Shown here: positions 32,933 through 39,786 of the stretch, piece after piece
Layout of the letters: every line of letters begins with the position of its first letter
Numbering within the stretch: position 1 is the stretch's first letter
DNA from: JAHEEL01 sp963836085
GTDB lineage: Bacteria; Actinomycetota; Acidimicrobiia; Spongiisociales; UBA5794
DNA length: 64,000 nt
NCBI GenBank assembly: GCA_963836085.1
Contig: CAWIHT010000009.1
Location: 62,001-126,000 of the forward strand
Direction: 5' to 3'
Notes under the pieces: generated by a model
What the model was told of the DNA's origin: nothing
Seen by the model: only the letters and a program-made list of their open reading frames with translations
Databases searched by the model: none
Made by a program: the position numbers and the translations under genes

Positions 32933-33777
32933 CCAGCGACATTCTCGACCGGGAGATCCTGGTCGAACTCATCACCAAGGAAGTACTGACCGCTCTCTCG
33001 GAACGTTCGGACATCTGCAAGAACCCTGAGGCGGTCCGTCAGGTCGTCGCCAACGGTGCCGACCGGGTGGCGTTCCACGGGACGGCGGCAGACGTACCGC
33101 TCGATGTTGCAAAGTACATCGACCACACCCTGCTCAAGCCGGAGGCGACCGCCGACGAGATCGACGTGTTGTGCGATGAGGCCATGGAGTTCGGGTTCGC
33201 ATCGGTGTGTGTCAACCCCACGTGGGTGAAGCGAGCCGCGGAGCGCCTTCGAGGCTCCGACGTGATCACCTGCTCGGTCATCGGTTTCCCTCTCGGCGCA
33301 TCCACGCCGGAGATCAAGGCAATGGAGGCCCGCCGCGCAATCAGGGACGGTGCCCGCGAGGTCGACATGGTGCTCAACGTCGGAGCGCTCAAGTCGGGCG
33401 ACCACCAACTCGTCAAGACCGACATCGAGAAGGTCGTCGACTCGGCCCATGAAGCCGGTGCGATCGTCAAGGTCATCCTCGAAACCTCCAAGCTCACCGA
33501 CGAAGAGAAGGTCATTGCCTCAGCGCTCGCAAAGCAGGCGAAGGCCGACTACGTGAAGACCTCGACGGGGTTCGGTGGGGGAGGAGCGACCGTCTACGAC
33601 GTGGCGTTGATGCGCGAGACGGTCGGACCCGACATGGGGATCAAGGCGTCGGGCGGGGTCCACACCGCCAAGGAAGCCGAGGATATGATCGCCGCCGGTG
33701 CCACGAGAATCGGGGCATCTGCGGGAGTACAAATCGTTGCTGGATCGGAAGGAGACGCCGGTGTCAAAGGGTATTGA
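32929..33777 (+). CDS. deoC: Deoxyribose-phosphate aldolase, BMC-targeted
   Basis: This 282-residue aldolase splits 2-deoxy-D-ribose 5-phosphate into glyceraldehyde 3-phosphate and acetaldehyde. The TIM-barrel core from about residue 58 has Asp147 (EVDMVLNVG), the Schiff-base Lys210 (YVKTSTGF), Lys239 (GIKASGGV) and the phosphate loop IGASAG. Ordinary DeoC has about 220-250 residues. The extra N-terminus includes REILVELITKEVLTALSE, an amphipathic helix that probably targets the enzyme to the shell lumen. The GTG start overlaps the RpiB-like stop (GTGA). The released acetaldehyde is the expected substrate of the aldehyde dehydrogenase at 35122-36579. Confidence 0.95.
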   Translation: MTSDILDREILVELITKEVLTALSERSDICKNPEAVRQVVANGADRVAFHGTAADVPLDVAKYIDHTLLKPEATADEIDVLCDEAMEFGFASVCVNPTWVKRAAERLRGSDVITCSVIGFPLGASTPEIKAMEARRAIRDGAREVDMVLNVGALKSGDHQLVKTDIEKVVDSAHEAGAIVKVILETSKLTDEEKVIASALAKQAKADYVKTSTGFGGGGATVYDVALMRETVGPDMGIKASGGVHTAKEAEDMIAAGATRIGASAGVQIVAGSEGDAGVKGY

Positions 33778-34387
33778 GGTCCGGTCGTACGCATTCCTCG
33801 ATTCGCTGCAGCCGCAGTATGCAGCGTTCCTCGGAACCGTCGCGCAGGGGTTCCTACCACTCGCCGGCGATGCTTCGCTGTTCGTGGAAGTCGCTCCCGG
33901 CATCGAGATCAACCGACTCACCGACGTCGCCTTGAAAGCGACCACGGTGAAGCCCGGGATGCAGATCATCGAGCGCTACTACGGGTTGCTCGAAGTCCAT
34001 TCGCCGGACCAGGCAGAGACACGGGCAGCCGGCGAGGCGATCCTCGAGTCGATCGACCATGTCGAGACCGATCGCATCAAGCCAAGGATCCTCTCGTCGC
34101 AGATCATTCGACGCATCGACGATCACCATGCGCAACTCATCAACCGGACCCGGCATGGCCAGCTGATCATTCCTGGTCAGACGCTCTACGTACTCGAGTG
34201 CGAGCCGGCCGCCTATGCGGCGCTGGCAGCGAACGAAGCCGAGAAGGCCGCTGAGATCAACATCCTGGAGGTGCGCTCCCACGGTTCGATGGGCCGCATC
34301 TATCTCGGAGGAGAAGAGCGGGACATTGACGTCGGCTGGAGGGCCGCCGTTGCATCACTCGAAGGTCTCGACGGACGAGTGGTGTGA
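33761..34387 (+). CDS. BMC-T shell protein (probable double-stacking type)
   Basis: This 208-residue tandem-BMC-domain protein forms pseudohexameric trimers in the shell. YAFLDSLQPQYAAFLGTVAQ and PGIEINRLTDVALKAT open domain 1. SQIIRRIDDHHAQLINRTRHG and LYVLECEPAAYAALAANEAEKAA open domain 2. This matches my recollection of the Haliangium-type BMC-T proteins that stack as double layers with gated pores; that subtype is an inference. The GTG at 33761 has a GGAAGGAGA ribosome site and overlaps the deoC stop by 17 bases; the frame opens upstream inside deoC but that part is not the gene. Confidence 0.92.
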   Translation: MSKGIEVRSYAFLDSLQPQYAAFLGTVAQGFLPLAGDASLFVEVAPGIEINRLTDVALKATTVKPGMQIIERYYGLLEVHSPDQAETRAAGEAILESIDHVETDRIKPRILSSQIIRRIDDHHAQLINRTRHGQLIIPGQTLYVLECEPAAYAALAANEAEKAAEINILEVRSHGSMGRIYLGGEERDIDVGWRAAVASLEGLDGRVV

Positions 34388-34454
34388 GTGGCGAACTGCC
34401 GGCAGACCGCGGGCAGCAACGAATCGGCCCCGCCTTCGGATGGTGACGAGGGCC

Positions 34455-34460
34455 TAGAGT
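34455..34460 (+). promoter_or_regulatory. Putative internal -10 element before the BMC-H gene
   Basis: TAGAGT lies in the 101-bp gap after the BMC-T gene, 28 bases before the BMC-H ATG, with AGAGGGAG as ribosome site. It could give extra transcription of the major shell protein. No clear -35 is visible. Confidence 0.45.
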
Positions 34461-34488
34461 CAGAGACAATCACAGAGGGAGCACACAG

Positions 34489-34791
34489 ATGGCAGATGCA
34501 CTTGGGATGATCGAATGCCGGAGCTTCGCGGCGATGGTGGAAGCCTCGGACGCGATGGTGAAGGCGGCGAAGGTCGAACTGGTCTCGTACGAAGAGACCG
34601 GCGGCGGCTACGTGACGGCCATTGTGCGTGGCGACGTCGCGGCGGTGAAGGCCGCGGTCGATGCAGGTATTCGCGGAGCGGAGAAGGTCGGCGAGGTCAT
34701 CTCGACGCACGTCATCGCCCGTCCCCATCTCAATATCGATCTCGTATTGCCACTCGGCCGTGCCGATCAGGCAGCGGACGAACTCGGTTAG
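34489..34791 (+). CDS. BMC-H hexameric shell protein
   Basis: This 100-residue single-domain BMC protein forms the hexagonal tiles that make up most of the shell. It has the family pattern ALGMIECRSFAAMVEASDAM, VKAAKVELVSYEETGGGYVT and AIVRGDVAAVKAAVDAG, with the edge residues Lys (VKAAK) and Arg-Pro-His (IARPH) that join tiles. The pore loop around residues 37-40 reads TGGG in place of the common KIGSG-type loop, which may set pore selectivity. A GGGAG ribosome site precedes the ATG. It is the only BMC-H gene in this locus. Confidence 0.97.
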   Translation: MADALGMIECRSFAAMVEASDAMVKAAKVELVSYEETGGGYVTAIVRGDVAAVKAAVDAGIRGAEKVGEVISTHVIARPHLNIDLVLPLGRADQAADELG

Positions 34792-34826
34792 TCCCCACTG
34801 CTTCACACACCCGGGAGGTGGGATAG

Positions 34827-35114
34827 ATGCAGCTTGGGAGAGTCACGGGCACGCTCGTGTCGAGTCGGAAGGAACCCCTCCTCGAGGGGCTGACGTTCCT
34901 CGTTGTCCGACAGATCAACGCCGACAACACCGATACCAACTCGTTCGTCGTGGCGGTGGACGCCGTGGGAGCGGGCGTCGGTGAAGTCGTGCTGTTTGCG
35001 TCTGGAAGTTCCGCCAGGCAGACGGACCGGACGAAGGACCGCCCCTGCGACGCGGTGATCATGGCGATCGTTGACACGTGGGAAGTTGACGGTGAGACGG
35101 TGTTCGTGAAGTGA
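34827..35114 (+). CDS. BMC-P pentameric vertex protein (EutN/CcmL family), copy 1
   Basis: This 95-residue vertex protein has MQLGRVTGTLVSSRKEPLLEG at its start and FVVAVDAVGAGVGEVVLFASGSSARQT in the middle, the EutN/CcmL pattern. Pentamers cap the twelve corners of the shell. A GGGAGG ribosome site lies upstream. It is one of three BMC-P genes here, and SSARQT links it more closely to copy 3 than to copy 2. Confidence 0.95.
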   Translation: MQLGRVTGTLVSSRKEPLLEGLTFLVVRQINADNTDTNSFVVAVDAVGAGVGEVVLFASGSSARQTDRTKDRPCDAVIMAIVDTWEVDGETVFVK

Positions 35115-35121
35115 GCCACTG

Positions 35122-36579
35122 GTGCTGAACGAGCAGGAGATCGCCGAGATCATCGACAGGGTCCAGGGCAAGGTGAAGGCCGTTGAGGGCCGGAACCACA
35201 CCGGACCAGCGCTCCGTGCCGCTGCAGAACGTGCCACGCTGTCGTCGAAGCTCGGCGATGGCGTCTACACGGGCATCGACGAAGCGGTCGGCGCAGCCAG
35301 GCGAGCATTCCTGACCTACCGCGGGATGGGTCTCGAGAAACGCAGAGTGATCGTCGACGCGATGCGGTCTGCGATGTTCGCTGAAGGCGAACGCCTCGCG
35401 TACCTTGCCCGCGAAGAGACGGGCCTCGGCCGTGCGGAGGACAAGGTGGTCAAGAACCGCCTTGTCACGGTTCGCACACCCGGCCCCGAAGACCTCGAGC
35501 CGCAGGCGGTGACTGGGGACTCGGGGATGATGGTCACGGAGTTCGCTCCGTACGGGGTGATCGGCTCGATCTCTCCGACGACCAACCCAACGTCGACGAT
35601 CATCAACAACTCGATCGCGATGATCTCCGCCGGGAACGCTGTGACGTTCAACGTCCATCCGAGTGCCAAGGACGTCTCGGTTGAGAACATCCAAGTCCTG
35701 AACCGGGCAATCATCTCAGCCGGCGGACCGCCGGACCTCATCACCGCCATCGCAGAACCGACCCTGGACTCGGCGAAACGCCTGATGGCCCATCCCGACG
35801 TCCCGGTACTCCTTGTCACGGGCGGCCCCGGCGTGGTGCGCGAGGCTTTGGCCATGCCGAAGAAGGCCATCACCGCCGGACCGGGCAATCCGCCGGCAGT
35901 CGTCGATCAGACTGCAGACGTCGACCAAGCGGGTCGCGACATCGTTCGTGGCGGGTCGTTCGACAACAACATCGTCTGCGTAGACGAGAAGACCACGATC
36001 GTCGTCGACAGCGTCGCCGATCGACTCGTGCAGGCGATGACGGCGCACGGCGCCTACCGACTCAAGGAGCACGAACTCAAGCGTCTCGAGCGGGTCATCT
36101 TCCGGGAGATGGGGCCACAGGGCAAACCCGGTGTCATCAACCCCGAATGGATCGGCAAGAACGCAAGCGTCATCCTCGCCGAGATCGGCGTCTCCGTCGA
36201 CACCGACATTCGGATGCTCGTGGCTGAAGTCCCGGCGTGGCACAACCTGGTGTGGACCGAGCAGATGATGCCGGTGATGCCGGTCGTCCGTGTCAAGGAC
36301 GTCGAAGCCGCCATCGACCTCGCGGTCCGGTCTGAGCACGGATTCCGACACACTGCGTCGATTCACTCGACCAACGTCGACACGATCACCCGCATGGCAC
36401 GGGAGATGAACTGCTCGATCATGGTTGCGAACGGACCCAACGTCTCCGGCCTCGGAGACGGGGGCGAGGGGTTCAGTTCGTTCTCGATCGCCAGTCCGAC
36501 CGGCGAGGGGCTCACCCGGCCTCGCACCTTCTCGCGGATACGGCGGGTCACCGTGGTCGGAGCGATGCGCATTGTCTGA
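35122..36579 (+). CDS. CoA-acylating aldehyde dehydrogenase, PduP/EutE type, BMC core enzyme
   Basis: This 485-residue enzyme oxidises an aldehyde to acyl-CoA with NAD+; in this operon the likely substrate is acetaldehyde from DeoC, giving acetyl-CoA. The catalytic Cys is Cys286 (FDNNIVCVDEK). SPTTNPTSTIINNSI and AGPGNPPAVVD are the usual PduP segments. Residues 2-18 (LNEQEIAEIIDRVQGKV) form an N-terminal amphipathic helix like known encapsulation peptides. The start is GTG, seven bases after the BMC-P stop. The C-terminus overlaps the second BMC-T gene by eight bases. Confidence 0.95.
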   Translation: MLNEQEIAEIIDRVQGKVKAVEGRNHTGPALRAAAERATLSSKLGDGVYTGIDEAVGAARRAFLTYRGMGLEKRRVIVDAMRSAMFAEGERLAYLAREETGLGRAEDKVVKNRLVTVRTPGPEDLEPQAVTGDSGMMVTEFAPYGVIGSISPTTNPTSTIINNSIAMISAGNAVTFNVHPSAKDVSVENIQVLNRAIISAGGPPDLITAIAEPTLDSAKRLMAHPDVPVLLVTGGPGVVREALAMPKKAITAGPGNPPAVVDQTADVDQAGRDIVRGGSFDNNIVCVDEKTTIVVDSVADRLVQAMTAHGAYRLKEHELKRLERVIFREMGPQGKPGVINPEWIGKNASVILAEIGVSVDTDIRMLVAEVPAWHNLVWTEQMMPVMPVVRVKDVEAAIDLAVRSEHGFRHTASIHSTNVDTITRMAREMNCSIMVANGPNVSGLGDGGEGFSSFSIASPTGEGLTRPRTFSRIRRVTVVGAMRIV

Positions 36580-37177
36580 TCCCGCCATTGCCATTGTCGA
36601 GTTCGACTCGATCGCAGCCGGGATCTTCACCGGGGACGCGATGGTCAAGTCATCGCCGGTCGGCTCCATCTATGCAGGAACGGTCCACCCCGGGCGCTAC
36701 CTCGTGCTGGTGTCTGGAGACACCGCCAGCGTCGAAGTGGCGCTCGAGACCGGACGCGAGGCCGGTACCGGTTCGGTCATCGATTCCATCTTCCTCCCCG
36801 CCGTGCACCCCGACGTCGTGTCCGCGATCGTCTCGCTGGTCGAGGCTGCCGATTTCGACGGCGATGCCGCGGGGATTGTCGAGACGGACACCGTGGCCAG
36901 CGTCGTCGAGGCGGCAGATGCCGGTGTCAAGGCTGCGGCGGTCTCCCTCCCCGCGGTCCGTCTTGCGGATGGTCTCGGGGGGAAGGGATACGCCGTGTTC
37001 ACCGGTCCGATCGCCGAAGTCGAGGCCGCCCTCGAAGCCGCGGTCGAACGTACATCACCCACCGGGCATCTCTTCCGGCACGTCATCATCGCCCAGATTC
37101 ACGTGGAGATGCGGCAGAACCTTGCCGCCGATCTCCGCTTCAACCAACGGCTCGCCAGGAAGACGGGGGACGGCTGA
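36572..37177 (+). CDS. BMC-T shell protein (probable single-layer type)
   Basis: This 201-residue protein has two BMC domains: AIAIVEFDSIAAGIFTGDAM with SGDTASVEVALETG, then AAGIVETDTVASVVEAADAG with TGPIAEVEAALEAA. It should form a flat pseudohexameric trimer. It differs strongly from the other BMC-T of the locus at 33761. The start is probably TTG at 36572 inside the end of the aldehyde dehydrogenase gene; the frame is open further upstream but overlaps that gene. No Cys suggesting an iron-sulfur pore is present. Confidence 0.9.
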   Translation: MSDPAIAIVEFDSIAAGIFTGDAMVKSSPVGSIYAGTVHPGRYLVLVSGDTASVEVALETGREAGTGSVIDSIFLPAVHPDVVSAIVSLVEAADFDGDAAGIVETDTVASVVEAADAGVKAAAVSLPAVRLADGLGGKGYAVFTGPIAEVEAALEAAVERTSPTGHLFRHVIIAQIHVEMRQNLAADLRFNQRLARKTGDG

Positions 37178-37443
37178 TGCAGTTGGGTCGCGTCACGGGG
37201 ACGGTCGTTGCCACGATCAAGACCGAGGGCCTCGAGGGGATCAAGTTCCTGGTTGTGCAACCGCTGGACAAGCATCAGGAACCGGTCGGCAAGCCGTTGA
37301 TCGCCGCCGATGCGGTCTACATGGCAGGTCCGGGAGAACTCGTGTACTTCGTGGCTTCCCGCGAGGCAGCCGAGGCTCTCGAACCGAGATTCGTACCGGT
37401 CGACCATGCCATCGTCGGCATCGTGGATCAGGTGTCGGCATGA
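37177..37443 (+). CDS. BMC-P pentameric vertex protein (EutN/CcmL family), copy 2
   Basis: This 88-residue vertex protein starts MQLGRVTGTVVATIKTEGLEG and has LIAADAVYMAGPGELVYFVASREA. The SSARQ-type loop of copies 1 and 3 is changed to SREAAEALEP. The ATG overlaps the BMC-T stop by one base, and its own stop overlaps copy 3 (ATGA). Several BMC-P forms in one locus are known for complex shells and may allow different vertex attachments. Confidence 0.95.
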   Translation: MQLGRVTGTVVATIKTEGLEGIKFLVVQPLDKHQEPVGKPLIAADAVYMAGPGELVYFVASREAAEALEPRFVPVDHAIVGIVDQVSA

Positions 37444-37709
37444 AAATCGGCCTCGTCTCCGGGAACGTCGTGTCGACGATCAACCATCCGTTCTTCGATA
37501 GCCAGCGCTTGATGATCTGTGACCTCATCGGTCCGGATGGCGAACCCGTCGGTGGCTACACAATCGCGGTCGACACTGTCGACGCCGGTGTCGGCGACAC
37601 GGTTCTGATCATCGACGAGGGCACGTCGGCTCGTCAGATGTTCGGCCTGACGACCGGCCCGGTTCGGGCCGTCATCGCAGGCATCATCGACACGATCGAC
37701 ATGGCGTGA
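37440..37709 (+). CDS. BMC-P pentameric vertex protein (EutN/CcmL family), copy 3
   Basis: This 89-residue vertex protein starts MKIGLVSGNVVSTINHPFF and has YTIAVDTVDAGVGDTVLIIDEGTSARQMF. It is the last gene of the microcompartment operon and overlaps copy 2 by four bases. A new promoter starts the next gene 40 bases on, so the operon probably ends here, although no strong hairpin is visible. Confidence 0.95.
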   Translation: MKIGLVSGNVVSTINHPFFDSQRLMICDLIGPDGEPVGGYTIAVDTVDAGVGDTVLIIDEGTSARQMFGLTTGPVRAVIAGIIDTIDMA

Positions 37710-37735
37710 TCCCGCAGATATCGGGGTCCCGGGTC

Positions 37736-37741
37736 TAGCCT
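37736..37741 (+). promoter_or_regulatory. Putative -10 element of a leaderless promoter
   Basis: TAGCCT lies 7 bases before the GTG at 37749, without a ribosome site. Confidence 0.45.
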
Positions 37742-37748
37742 CCGCGCC

Positions 37749-38114
37749 GTGCTGTACAGACTTGTTGCCATCGCCGTTGTGCTCGTCCTCGCTCTCTCCG
37801 CGTGCGGTGGGAGCCAACCGGAGACGTGCGAGGACGTCGCTGATGTGACGATCGAATTGATGCAGGATCTCATCGACAACGTCGAGCGGGAAGTCGGCGA
37901 CATGTCGGTCGAGGAGTTGATCGAGACGCAAGGGGAGCTTCCCTCAGTCGATGAGTTCCAAGAAGACGCGGCGAAGATCGATGAGCGGGCCATCGAGTTG
38001 GGCTGCACCCAGACGGAGATCCAGGAGAGTGTGGTCACGCAAGCCGGCCGCCTCGAGGCCTCGACCCCGATTGGCCAGTTCATCATCGAAGCGATCCGTA
38101 CAGGCGGGTTGTAG
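37749..38114 (+). CDS. Small lipoprotein of unknown function
   Basis: This 121-residue lipoprotein has a short signal peptide with lipobox LSAC, so the Cys near residue 19 would be lipidated. The mature part is acidic and mostly helical (LMQDLIDNVEREVGDMSVEELIETQ) with two further Cys (ETCEDV and LGCTQ) that could pair. No family is recognised. It follows the microcompartment operon but has its own -10 element, so a functional link is doubtful. Confidence 0.75.
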   Translation: MLYRLVAIAVVLVLALSACGGSQPETCEDVADVTIELMQDLIDNVEREVGDMSVEELIETQGELPSVDEFQEDAAKIDERAIELGCTQTEIQESVVTQAGRLEASTPIGQFIIEAIRTGGL

Positions 38115-38124
38115 GTCGCCGGTT

Positions 38125-38150
38125 CCTGGACAACCCCGGTTGTGTCCAGG
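38125..38150 (+). terminator. Possible terminator hairpin
   Basis: CCTGGACA pairs with TGTCCAGG around an ACCCCGGTTG loop, 11 bases after the lipoprotein stop. There is no T-tract. Confidence 0.4.
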
Positions 38151-38192
38151 CCGCGTCGGGGAATTGCACATCGGATCCGCGAGACTGGGTCC

Positions 38193-38837
38193 GTGAAGAA
38201 GACGATTGCCTACGACGGCGGAACGGTCACCGGCATCACCTCCGGCATGCCCGGCGATGTCGGTGTGCTGCTCGCTCACGGTGCCGGCGCCGGACAGGAC
38301 CATCCGTGGATGGTCGCCGTGCGCGAGGGCCTTGCATCACGCGGACTGTTCGTGATGTCGTTCGACTATCGATACACCGAGGCGGGCAGACGAGCACCCG
38401 ATCGTCTCCCGACGCTGCTGACGGTTCATCGAGCGGCGGCGGATGCACTGGCGGAGGAGTGTGACCGCGTCGTGATCGCTGGCAAGTCGATGGGTGGGCG
38501 TGTGGGTTCTCATCTCGTCGGTGACGAGGGATGGCCCGCTGCAGCAGTGGTCTACTTCGGATATCCGCTCGTGCCGATGGGCACGGGTGACCCTCGCCCG
38601 ACGGAGCACCTCGAAGCGATTGAGGTTCCGCAGTTGTTCTTTGCCGGGACCCGTGATCGTCTGTCCCCGCCGGAGCTCATCGGCCCGATCGCCGAGCGTG
38701 TCCCCGACGGGACGTTCGTGATCGTCGATGATGGAGATCACTCGTTCAAGATGCTCAAGCGGAGCCCGCGAACCACGGAGGAAGCCCTCGGCGCGGTGAT
38801 CGGAGCGACAGCCGGTTGGATCGCCGCCCGCGTGTGA
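38193..38837 (+). CDS. Alpha/beta hydrolase, KANL3/Tex30-like
   Basis: This 214-residue hydrolase has an oxyanion region LLAHGAGAGQDHPWM, nucleophile Ser in AGKSMGGRVGSHL, Asp in FAGTRDRLSP and His in DDGDHSFKML. This is the layout of the dienelactone-hydrolase-like KANL3/Tex30 group. Substrate unknown. The start is chosen at GTG 38193 because GAGACT lies 6 bases upstream; the frame is open to 38142. Confidence 0.85.
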   Translation: MKKTIAYDGGTVTGITSGMPGDVGVLLAHGAGAGQDHPWMVAVREGLASRGLFVMSFDYRYTEAGRRAPDRLPTLLTVHRAAADALAEECDRVVIAGKSMGGRVGSHLVGDEGWPAAAVVYFGYPLVPMGTGDPRPTEHLEAIEVPQLFFAGTRDRLSPPELIGPIAERVPDGTFVIVDDGDHSFKMLKRSPRTTEEALGAVIGATAGWIAARV

Positions 38838-38895
38838 TCGCGTCCCGCGGGCCGTCGGCGTCATATGGGATGCCGAGAGCCCTGAGTTCGCAGCG

Positions 38896-39786
38896 CTAGC
38901 GTTTGGGGGGGACGTAGCGACCGGAGCGGATGCGGCCCTTCCGGGCCTCCAGGACCCAGACCGAGCCCTTTTTCCACTCCATCGGACCGTCGAGTTCGAC
39001 GCCATCCTTCTCGAGTTGATGAATCGCCGGCCCGATGACCTCGCCGTGCGTGACGACGACCGCGGACTCGCCCTGCAACTGTCGGATGAGCTTCAACACG
39101 CTGTCCGTGCTTCCCCCGACGCGAAGGCAGCGATCGAGGATGGCCGGCATTCGGATGGCGTTCACGAGCGGCTTGGCGGTCTGGACGCAGCGCTGAGCAT
39201 CGGAGGTCAGGATCCGGGTGACTGGATGGGCCTTGAACCGGACAGCGAGGTCGATGGCCTGCTTCCGCCCTCGCGTATCCAGCGGGCGTTTGCGGTCCTT
39301 GTCCTTCCACTGTGCCTTCGAACCAGCGTGAGCATGGCGAACGACGTAGATCTTCGAGAATGTCGGTTCGTCCGTGAGTCGGTTTGCACGCTCCAACACC
39401 ATGCGGTCGTTCGTGTATTGCAGCCGCTTGTTCGCCTTCCGAAGGGTCAGCCACGCGACCTCATCGACCTCACGGTTCGGCCGAAACCGCCCACCGACCA
39501 TTTCCATGTGCCACCAACGCACGACCTTGCGATTGCCTGCATCGGTCTCGTAGCCGACCGAACCGACCTCGATCGGTCGGTTCCCCTGGATTCCGGTCTC
39601 CTCGCGGACCTCGCGCAATGCGGCTTCGAGGAACCCTTCACGGCGATTGAGTTTTCCTTTCGGCAGCGACCAGTCGTCGTACCGCGGTCGATGCACGAGG
39701 AGAAACTCTCGGTCTCCGTCGTCGTTGGTGCGATGCAGGACGCCGCCGGCGGCCATGATCGAAGCGCGGAATCGTTGAGGGCTCAT
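38896..39786 (-). CDS. mutT1: NUDIX hydrolase / histidine phosphatase fusion (MutT1-like)
   Basis: This 296-residue two-domain protein matches mycobacterial MutT1. The NUDIX domain (about 10-140) has the complete box GKLNRREGFLEAALREVREE followed by TGI. The histidine phosphatase domain starts at VVRHAHAGSK (about residue 148) with DAQRCVQTAKPL and a second His in VVTHGEV. MutT1 hydrolyses 8-oxo-dGTP and dinucleoside polyphosphates. Its start overlaps the ppk1 stop by four bases, so polyphosphate and nucleotide-sanitising functions are coexpressed. Confidence 0.92.
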   Translation of the reverse strand: MSPQRFRASIMAAGGVLHRTNDDGDREFLLVHRPRYDDWSLPKGKLNRREGFLEAALREVREETGIQGNRPIEVGSVGYETDAGNRKVVRWWHMEMVGGRFRPNREVDEVAWLTLRKANKRLQYTNDRMVLERANRLTDEPTFSKIYVVRHAHAGSKAQWKDKDRKRPLDTRGRKQAIDLAVRFKAHPVTRILTSDAQRCVQTAKPLVNAIRMPAILDRCLRVGGSTDSVLKLIRQLQGESAVVVTHGEVIGPAIHQLEKDGVELDGPMEWKKGSVWVLEARKGRIRSGRYVPPKR

